Assembly (NCBI GenBank): GCA_019232735.1
Contig: JAFANL010000056.1
Coordinates: forward strand, 1-10,633
DNA from: Aquitalea sp.
Lineage (GTDB): Bacteria; Pseudomonadota; Gammaproteobacteria; Burkholderiales; Chromobacteriaceae
Length of the DNA stretch: 10,633 nucleotides
Direction of reading: 5' to 3'
Below are positions 6,407-10,633 of the stretch, piece after piece. Each line of letters opens with the position of its first letter. Position 1 is the first letter of the stretch. Position numbers and translations under genes: made by a program. The notes under the pieces were generated by a model. The model was not told the DNA's origin. It saw only the letters and a program-made list of their open reading frames with translations, and made no database searches.

Positions 6407-7413
6407 AAAAAGCCCTGCCCAATGACATCATCCGCCTCCAGCGACCAGCTGGCTTTGCCGCTGTAGTAAGCCTGTCCGGCCACGTTGACGATGATTGCAT
6501 CATGGCCGGGCAATGGTGCCGGACCGACCACCTTGCCGGTAAACACGGCCCCGGTGAGGCTTTCAAAGCCACATGCTTCGCCCGGCACCACCAGACCTTT
6601 GGCATGGCGGATTGCCATGCGTGCCGTCACGCCCGAACCGGTTGGGCTGCGATCCACTTCGGCATCAGCAAATACACAGACATTACGGCTGATACCCGCG
6701 GCCGAGGTATTGCGGCCATCGGTCAGAATGCTGCCATATAGAAAGCCCAGATCGTCGGCAAGGGGGTGGCGGACGGCAATGGTATTGCGCACGGCTTCGG
6801 TCAGGGCAGAGGCCGCATCCACCAGATCGCGCAGGCGGCCATCCAGCGACACCCCCAGTCTGGCGGCATCAACCACCGCGTAAAATGCACCGCCGTAGCC
6901 GACATCGACAGTGACTTCACCAATATCCGGCACGATCACCGGCAAATCCAGTGCAAAAGCAAAGGCTGGCACGCTGTGGAACTGCACGGCGCCGGCCTTG
7001 CCATTGCGAACTTCCACCCAGGCTTCTACCAGCCCACACGGGCACTCGATCCCTACCCGGGTCAGCGGCTCCACTGCCGCCACCCTGCCACTGTCGACCG
7101 CAAAACGCGCCAGGGCAATCACCGCGTGGCCGCACATCGTGCTATAGCCTTCGTTATGGGTGAACAGCACGGCCAGGTCGGCCCCTGGCAATGCAGGTTC
7201 GACCAGCACGGCCCCATACATATCGTAATGACCGCGCGGTTCAAACATCAGCAGCCGCCGGACCGCATCCAGATGCACGCTCATGAAGCGACGCTTGGCC
7301 AGGATGTCATCACCCTTGATCTGGTCTTGCAGATTGCACACGATGCGGACCGGCTCACCACCGGTATGCATTTCCACGGTTTCGACCACCAGGCCTGCCA
7401 GATTGCTTTCCAT
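6397..7413 (-). CDS. Trans-3-hydroxy-L-proline dehydratase (proline racemase superfamily)
   Basis: The 338-residue protein spans the whole proline racemase fold. The first catalytic motif is intact: NEGYSTMCGHA (87-97) with Cys94. In the second motif, DRSPTGSGVTAR (254-265), Thr258 stands where proline racemases and 4-hydroxyproline epimerases carry Cys. That Cys-to-Thr change is the known mark of trans-3-hydroxy-L-proline dehydratases, including the human L3HYPDH enzyme. The reaction removes water from trans-3-hydroxy-L-proline to give pyrroline-2-carboxylate, which a separate reductase turns into proline. The enzyme is expected in the cytoplasm. No such reductase, nor a hydroxyproline uptake gene, is visible in the window. 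ATG 7413 has AGAGG 5 nt upstream; GTG 7419 is an alternative adding two residues. Automatic annotation as 'proline racemase' would probably be wrong. Confidence 0.88.
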   Translation of the reverse strand: MESNLAGLVVETVEMHTGGEPVRIVCNLQDQIKGDDILAKRRFMSVHLDAVRRLLMFEPRGHYDMYGAVLVEPALPGADLAVLFTHNEGYSTMCGHAVIALARFAVDSGRVAAVEPLTRVGIECPCGLVEAWVEVRNGKAGAVQFHSVPAFAFALDLPVIVPDIGEVTVDVGYGGAFYAVVDAARLGVSLDGRLRDLVDAASALTEAVRNTIAVRHPLADDLGFLYGSILTDGRNTSAAGISRNVCVFADAEVDRSPTGSGVTARMAIRHAKGLVVPGEACGFESLTGAVFTGKVVGPAPLPGHDAIIVNVAGQAYYSGKASWSLEADDVIGQGFLLR

Positions 7414-7418
7414 GACCA

Positions 7419-7430
7419 CCTCTCTCCCTT
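7419..7430 (-). promoter_or_regulatory. Ribosome binding site of the dehydratase gene
   Basis: The minus strand reads AAGGGAGAGAGG, ending 5 nt before ATG 7413. The purine-rich run could serve either ATG 7413 (AGAGG, 5 nt) or GTG 7419 (GGGAG, about 4 nt). The ATG is preferred as the stronger codon. Confidence 0.6.
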
Positions 7431-7510
7431 GTTTCGCTGCACCGCATCGCCGCCACGGGCGGGTGCGGACAGTCCCAAGCCTTGATCAGACCCAAGACAG
7501 CCCTGCAAAG

Positions 7511-7613
7511 TGGTAAATATTTATCCGATAAAATTATTTTTTACCAATTTCATTCATTTTTGGCAAACAAAAAACACCAATAATAATATTTTTGGTGAAA
7601 TTAATTACCAATT
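7511..7613. repeat. Cluster of ACCAA/TTGGT half-sites
   Basis: Six related half-sites lie within about 100 bp. They are TGGTAAA (7511-7517), TTACCAATT (7541-7549), TTGGCA (7560-7565), CACCAA (7575-7580), TTGGTG (7592-7597) and a second TTACCAATT (7605-7613). They form inverted pairs: TGGTAAA with TTTACCA (7540-7546), CACCAA with TTGGTG, and TTGGT (7592-7596) with ACCAA (7607-7611). This looks like a multi-site operator for a dimeric regulator acting on the dehydratase promoter. The regulator is unknown. Confidence 0.45.
7538..7566 (-). promoter_or_regulatory. Sigma-70-like promoter for the dehydratase gene
   Basis: On the minus strand TTGCCA (7566-7561, 5 of 6 to the -35 consensus) is separated by exactly 17 nt from TAAAAA (7543-7538, 4 of 6 to the -10). 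Transcription would start near 7530, leaving a leader of about 120 nt. AT-rich DNA gives such matches by chance, so confidence is moderate. ACCAA-type half-sites overlap its -10 end and lie upstream of it. Confidence 0.4.
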
Positions 7614-7814
7614 AACCACATAGGGATCAAGACAGGGCACCAGGCAATCACCACGCAAGCACGGTTGATCAGGACGACCTACTTCTGTCCGGCATGATCT
7701 CCCGCCGTGCATGATGCGCTCCCCTCTCTGGGCCGGCAGGGTTGGCATGCTGTCCAGCGCTCCATCGCAGTCACAATCCGTCATCAATCATCACAAAACC
7801 AATACCATTAAAAA

Positions 7815-7835
7815 TGCAAATGAGAGTTATTTGCA
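7815..7835. promoter_or_regulatory. Fur-box-like inverted repeat upstream of the porin gene
   Basis: TGCAAAT (7815-7821), a 7-nt spacer GAGAGTT and the exact reverse complement ATTTGCA (7829-7835) form a 21-bp dyad. The inner 19 bp (7816-7834) match the classical Fur consensus GATAATGATAATCATTATC at 12 of 19 positions, including the AATGA core and the ATT on the other side. It lies immediately upstream of a -10-like TACAAT (7838-7843), where bound Fur would block RNA polymerase. Other dyad-binding regulators are possible. Confidence 0.5.
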
Positions 7836-7837
7836 AA

Positions 7838-7843
7838 TACAAT
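7838..7843 (+). promoter_or_regulatory. -10-like element of the porin gene
   Basis: TACAAT matches 5 of 6 bases of the sigma-70 -10 consensus and directly follows the Fur-box-like dyad. No good -35 is found 16-18 nt upstream, which would suit an activated or weak promoter. Transcription would start about 80 nt before the porin start codon. Confidence 0.35.
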
Positions 7844-7889
7844 AAGTGCCGGATCCATAGAACTAGTTCCCTGGTTTAACAATTAAATG

Positions 7890-7912
7890 CGAATGCTTAT
7901 CCACATCATTCG
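7890..7912. repeat. CGAATG/CATTCG dyad with a DnaA-box match in the porin leader
   Basis: CGAATG (7890-7895) and CATTCG (7907-7912) are exact inverted copies 11 nt apart, ending just before the ribosome binding site. The spacer contains TTATCCACA (7897-7905), a perfect match to the DnaA box consensus. The dyad could form a hairpin in the mRNA leader or bind a regulator. A single 9-mer match may be chance. Confidence 0.3.
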
Positions 7913-7918
7913 TACATA

Positions 7919-7924
7919 AAGGGA
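7919..7924 (+). promoter_or_regulatory. Ribosome binding site supporting a GTG start for the porin
   Basis: AAGGGA is followed by 7 nt and then GTG 7932. The first in-frame ATG (7998) has no such site, so the GTG start is preferred even though it makes the signal peptide's n-region long. Confidence 0.6.
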
Positions 7925-7931
7925 TGTCAGC

Positions 7932-9464
7932 GTGAAGTCGGTGTCGGGAAAACAAATCTTGATTCATCCTCAGTCATCAGCCTGGCCATTAAGCCGCATG
8001 GCCTCCGTGATCATGCTGGCCTGCGCCAGCCTGGGCTTGGCCGGCAAGTCCCTGGCCGAAACCAGCATGAGCCAGACCACCTCGACCGAGGTCAATCCGG
8101 CGGATGTGCCAGAGGCAGACCAGACCATTCAAGCCAAACCGGCTGATCAATGGACCGGTGTCTGGAGCCGCTCCACCCTGCTGGGCGACATGGGCGGCCT
8201 GCGCAGTAGCCTAGGCCAGCACGGCATCACGCTGGGCCTGACGGAAGACAGCGAATACCTGAGCAATGTAGCTGGCGGCCTGAAGCATGGTGGCGAGTAT
8301 CACGGTGTCACCACCCTGACACTGGGGCTGGATACGCAAAGAGCCGGTATGTGGGAAGGCGGTTCGGCCAATATCAGCGTGCTGGACATCCATGGTGACA
8401 GTTTCAGTGGCGACCATGTCGGCAGTCTGCAAACTGCCAGCGGCTCCGAGGCCGAAGCCACAACCCGTTTGTGGGAAGCCTGGTACCAGCAGAAATTCTT
8501 CGATGGCAAGGCTGATATCAAGATTGGTCAGCAAAGCCTGGATCAGGAATTCATGGTCAGCCAGTACGGCGCCACCTTCATGGGCACCATGTTCGGCTGG
8601 CCTGCCGTCCCCTCCTACGACATGACCGCCGGTGGCCCGGCCTACCCGCTATCCGGGCTGGGCGTGCGCCTGCGCGGCAAGCTGAGCGATGAGTTGACCG
8701 TGCTGGGCGGCGTGTTTGCCGGCGACCCGGCCGGCACCAGCAACAGTGATTCGCAACAGGCCAACAAGCACGGCACCGCCTTCAATCTGCATGGCGGCAG
8801 CTTGTGGATCAGCGAACTGCAATACGGGCTGAACCAGCCGGGTGATGGCCAGCTGGATGATGGCAAGTCCAAGGGACTGCCGGGCACCTACAAGCTGGGC
8901 GCCTGGTACCAGAATGCCAGGTTTGGCGACCAGCGCTATGACGATACCGGCTTGTCGCTGGCCGATCCCAACAGCTCTGGCAGCGCAGCACAGCACCGTG
9001 GCAATTACAGCATTTACGCCGTGGCCGACCAGATGATCTGGCGTCCGGCCGAAGACAGCAGCCGCACCCTCAATGCCTTTACCCGCCTGATGTGGGCACC
9101 GGGTGATCGCAACCAGGTCAGCTTCAGTGCCAATGCCGGCGTCACCCTGACCGCACCGTTCGACGGCCGCGACAGCGATGTGGCCGGCCTGGCTGTCGGC
9201 TATGTGAAGGTGGGCAACCATCTGCGTGCCTATGACGAGGATACGGCTACCGCCAATGGCAACCCTTTGTACCCGGTACGTCGTGACGAGACTTTTGTCG
9301 AAGCCACCTACCAGTATCAGCTCACCCCGTGGTGGCAGCTGCAGGGCGACCTGCAATACACGCTCAAGCCAGGCGCGGGCACGGTATCCAGCAATGACAG
9401 CACGCAGACCCAACGCATTCCGAATGCTTGGGTAGTCGGTCTGAAAACCGTGATCACCTTCTGA
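7932..9464 (+). CDS. OprB-family outer-membrane porin
   Basis: The 510-residue precursor has a Sec signal peptide: a long polar n-region (1-22), a hydrophobic core (MASVIMLACASLGLAG, 23-38) and a likely cut after KSLA (residue 42). A low-complexity linker follows. From about residue 74 the protein has the OprB plan: WSRSTLLGDMGGLRSSLGQHGI (78-99) with the GI-x-L-x-L start of the barrel, then alternating aromatic beta strands. Examples are LWEAWYQQKFFDGKADIKIGQQ (180-201) and WWQLQGDLQYTLKPG (467-481). The final residue is Phe, the usual outer-membrane assembly signal. OprB porins form a 16-strand monomeric barrel that passes sugars; some relatives carry other solutes, so 'carbohydrate porin' is a family name, not proof of substrate. 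A Fur-like site upstream hints at iron control. A secreted propeller protein follows after 74 bp, probably in the same operon. Confidence 0.9.
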   Translation: MKSVSGKQILIHPQSSAWPLSRMASVIMLACASLGLAGKSLAETSMSQTTSTEVNPADVPEADQTIQAKPADQWTGVWSRSTLLGDMGGLRSSLGQHGITLGLTEDSEYLSNVAGGLKHGGEYHGVTTLTLGLDTQRAGMWEGGSANISVLDIHGDSFSGDHVGSLQTASGSEAEATTRLWEAWYQQKFFDGKADIKIGQQSLDQEFMVSQYGATFMGTMFGWPAVPSYDMTAGGPAYPLSGLGVRLRGKLSDELTVLGGVFAGDPAGTSNSDSQQANKHGTAFNLHGGSLWISELQYGLNQPGDGQLDDGKSKGLPGTYKLGAWYQNARFGDQRYDDTGLSLADPNSSGSAAQHRGNYSIYAVADQMIWRPAEDSSRTLNAFTRLMWAPGDRNQVSFSANAGVTLTAPFDGRDSDVAGLAVGYVKVGNHLRAYDEDTATANGNPLYPVRRDETFVEATYQYQLTPWWQLQGDLQYTLKPGAGTVSSNDSTQTQRIPNAWVVGLKTVITF

Positions 9465-9465
9465 T

Positions 9466-9492
9466 GGCAAGCCGGCCCCGGTGCCGGCTGCC
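9466..9492 (+). terminator. Intercistronic hairpin between porin and propeller genes
   Basis: AGCCGGC (9470-9476) pairs with GCCGGCT (9483-9489) around a 6-nt loop. The stem extends by three pairs (GGC with GCC) past one bulged A. Only a poor T run (CTTGTTG) follows, so it is more likely a partial terminator or mRNA-stabilising stem that sets different levels for the two genes than a full stop. Confidence 0.45.
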
Positions 9493-9538
9493 CTTGTTGA
9501 AATCCACCCCCATTACGCCTTATTCATCGGGAGTTTTC

Positions 9539-10633
9539 ATGAAAAGCCTGTTTCGCTTTTCCACCTGCCTGATCGGCATGTCCCTGCTGGCCAATTGCAG
9601 CCTGGCCGAGGACAGTATTCCCTTCCTGCAAGGCATCAAGAAGCACACCACGCTCACCACCACGGTGCCGGATAATGGCGACCAGAACCCCTATGCCCTG
9701 GCCGTGGCACCGGTGTCTGCCGGCAGCGTCAAGGCTGGCGACCTGTTGATCGACAACTTCAACAATGCCGCCAACCTGCAAGGCCTGGGCAGCACCATCG
9801 TCAACTACCACCCGGACAGCAAACAGCTGACCTTGTTTGCCCAACTGCCGCGCGATCTGCACAACTGTCCGGGCGGCGTGGGCCTGTCCACCGCCATGAC
9901 CATGCTCAAGAGCGGCTGGGTCATCGTGGGCAGCACCCCCAGCAATGACGGCACCACCGACACCAAGGGGGCCGGCTGCCTGGTGGTACTCGACCCCAAC
10001 GGCAAAGTGGCGGATGTGTGGTCTGGCCCGGACATCAACGACCCCTGGGGCAATATGGCGGTGATCGACCAGGGTGACAAAGCCACCCTGTTTGTCAGCA
10101 ATGCCGGTTTTGGCGTGGGGAGCTCCAAGGGCAATCCGCCGGTATTGAACCAGTCCACCGTACTGCGCCTGGAACTGGATATTCCGACTGGCAAGCCGCC
10201 GGTGATCAAGAGCCGCACCGTCGTCGCCAGCGGCTTTGGCGAACAGGCCGACAAAGGCGTATTCCTGATTGGCCCCACCGGACTGGCACTGGGCAAGGAC
10301 GACAAACTTTACGTTTCCGATGCACTGGGCAACCGCATCAGCGAAATCTGGGATGCAACCACCCGCACCACCAGCGCCGGTGTTGGCCGCACGCTGACCC
10401 ATGACGGCATGCTGTTGCGCCCGCTGGCCATGACCACCACCCCGCAAGGCCACCTGCTGGTAACCAATGGCTCCAACGGCAAGGTAGTGGAAATCGACCC
10501 GGAAACCGGCAAGCAGCTGGTGGCCCGCTGGATCAACACCAACAAGGCCATGACCCCGCCGGGCAATGGCAACCTGTTCGGCATCACCATGAATGCCGCA
10601 GGCGATGGTTTCTACTTTGTGGCAGATGATGTC
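9539..10633 (+). CDS. Secreted NHL-type beta-propeller protein (3' truncated by window)
   Basis: The frame is open to the window edge, giving 365 residues with no stop yet. ATG 9539 has GGGAG 5 nt upstream. The N-terminus is a Sec signal peptide (MKSLFRFSTCLIGMSLLANCSLA) likely cut after residue 23. Cys20 is preceded by Asn, so it is not a proper lipobox. The rest shows repeated propeller blades: around 51-100, 118-160, 169-213, GPTGLALGKDDKLYVSDALG (245-264), LLRPLAMTTTPQGHLLVTNGS (292-312) and LFGITMNAAGDGFYFVAD (346-363). Each has the NHL pattern of a hydrophobic 'P-x-G-hydrophobic' strand, a G-x-L-Y-V-(S/T)-(D/N) strand and an exposed I-x-E-I-D type strand. The fold is clear; the activity is not. 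Such propellers can bind ligands or act as lactonases or dehydrogenases, but I see no catalytic residues to choose between these. It lies 74 bp after the porin gene, so a periplasmic partner of the porin is likely. Confidence 0.8.
   Translation, partial: MKSLFRFSTCLIGMSLLANCSLAEDSIPFLQGIKKHTTLTTTVPDNGDQNPYALAVAPVSAGSVKAGDLLIDNFNNAANLQGLGSTIVNYHPDSKQLTLFAQLPRDLHNCPGGVGLSTAMTMLKSGWVIVGSTPSNDGTTDTKGAGCLVVLDPNGKVADVWSGPDINDPWGNMAVIDQGDKATLFVSNAGFGVGSSKGNPPVLNQSTVLRLELDIPTGKPPVIKSRTVVASGFGEQADKGVFLIGPTGLALGKDDKLYVSDALGNRISEIWDATTRTTSAGVGRTLTHDGMLLRPLAMTTTPQGHLLVTNGSNGKVVEIDPETGKQLVARWINTNKAMTPPGNGNLFGITMNAAGDGFYFVADDV

Larger units (their letters stand above)
7414..7931. other. Large non-coding regulatory region between the divergent dehydratase and porin genes
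   Basis: These 518 bp carry no convincing gene: the only open frame of note (60 codons, minus strand, 7605-7787) has no family look and no good start. The left third up to about 7500 is GC-rich leader of the dehydratase. Positions 7505-7620 are very AT-rich and hold repeated ACCAA/TTGGT half-sites and a sigma-70-like promoter facing left. Positions 7620-7790 are of average composition and I see nothing in them. Positions 7795-7931 hold the porin control region, with a Fur-box-like repeat, a -10-like element and further small dyads. Confidence 0.8.

Noticed and set aside
6766..7485. A 239-codon plus-strand frame opposite the dehydratase
   Set aside because: It mirrors the catalytic domain of a well-supported enzyme and has no family features of its own.
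7527..7545. A second Fur-like 12 of 19 match
   Set aside because: It has no dyad symmetry and lies in an almost pure A/T stretch, where such matches are expected by chance.
7605..7787. A 60-codon minus-strand frame in the large non-coding region
   Set aside because: Odd composition, no ribosome binding site worth the name and no recognisable motif.
7851..7869. GGATCC next to GAACTAGTTC, which resembles a cloning polylinker
   Set aside because: The order and spacing differ from common vector polylinkers and the flanking DNA reads as natural promoter. Two short palindromes near each other can be chance.
9555..9601. Lipoprotein signal in the propeller protein (Cys20 after LLAN)
   Set aside because: The residue before Cys is Asn, not Gly, Ala or Ser, and a normal signal peptidase I site (SLA) follows three residues later.

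Overview
The window is high-GC chromosomal DNA (roughly 60% by eye) with tightly packed genes on both strands. It looks like a Gram-negative proteobacterium: an outer-membrane porin ending in Phe, LysR regulators divergent from exporters, an ammonium transporter, and a YbfB/YjiJ-type MFS protein. A betaproteobacterium of the Chromobacteriaceae (Aquitalea or Chromobacterium type) is my best guess, but this rests on general flavour and no marker gene is present. I see no rRNA, tRNA, CRISPR array, insertion sequence or phage gene.

Layout. (1) Positions 1-771, + strand: the tail of a LysE/RhtB-family exporter, then a GNAT acetyltransferase. (2) Positions 948-3119, - strand: an intrinsic terminator, the ammonium transporter gene (amt), and upstream of it a second LysE/RhtB exporter. 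(3) Positions 3117-6295: two divergent exporter/regulator pairs placed back to back. The LysE exporter diverges from a + strand LysR regulator. That regulator converges on a second, - strand LysR regulator, which diverges from a YbfB/YjiJ-type MFS transporter. The second divergent spacer holds a perfect 10+10 bp inverted repeat, a strong operator candidate. (4) Positions 6397-7413, - strand: a proline-racemase-superfamily enzyme in which the second catalytic Cys is Thr, the mark of trans-3-hydroxy-L-proline dehydratase. (5) Positions 7414-7931: a 500-bp regulatory region with an AT-rich core, clustered ACCAA/TTGGT half-sites, a plausible sigma-70 promoter for the dehydratase, and a Fur-box-like inverted repeat next to a plausible -10 element for the porin. 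(6) Positions 7932-10633, + strand: an OprB-family porin followed by a secreted NHL-type beta-propeller protein that runs off the window.

How the genes may work together. Most of the window handles small nitrogenous solutes: amino-acid-type exporters, ammonium uptake, an acetyltransferase and hydroxyproline breakdown. Each of the two central exporters is probably controlled by the LysR gene beside it. The porin and propeller genes look like a separate two-gene envelope unit. A possible Fur site in front of it suggests iron control rather than simple sugar control. No single new system is proven here; the porin/propeller unit with its putative Fur site is the least ordinary part.
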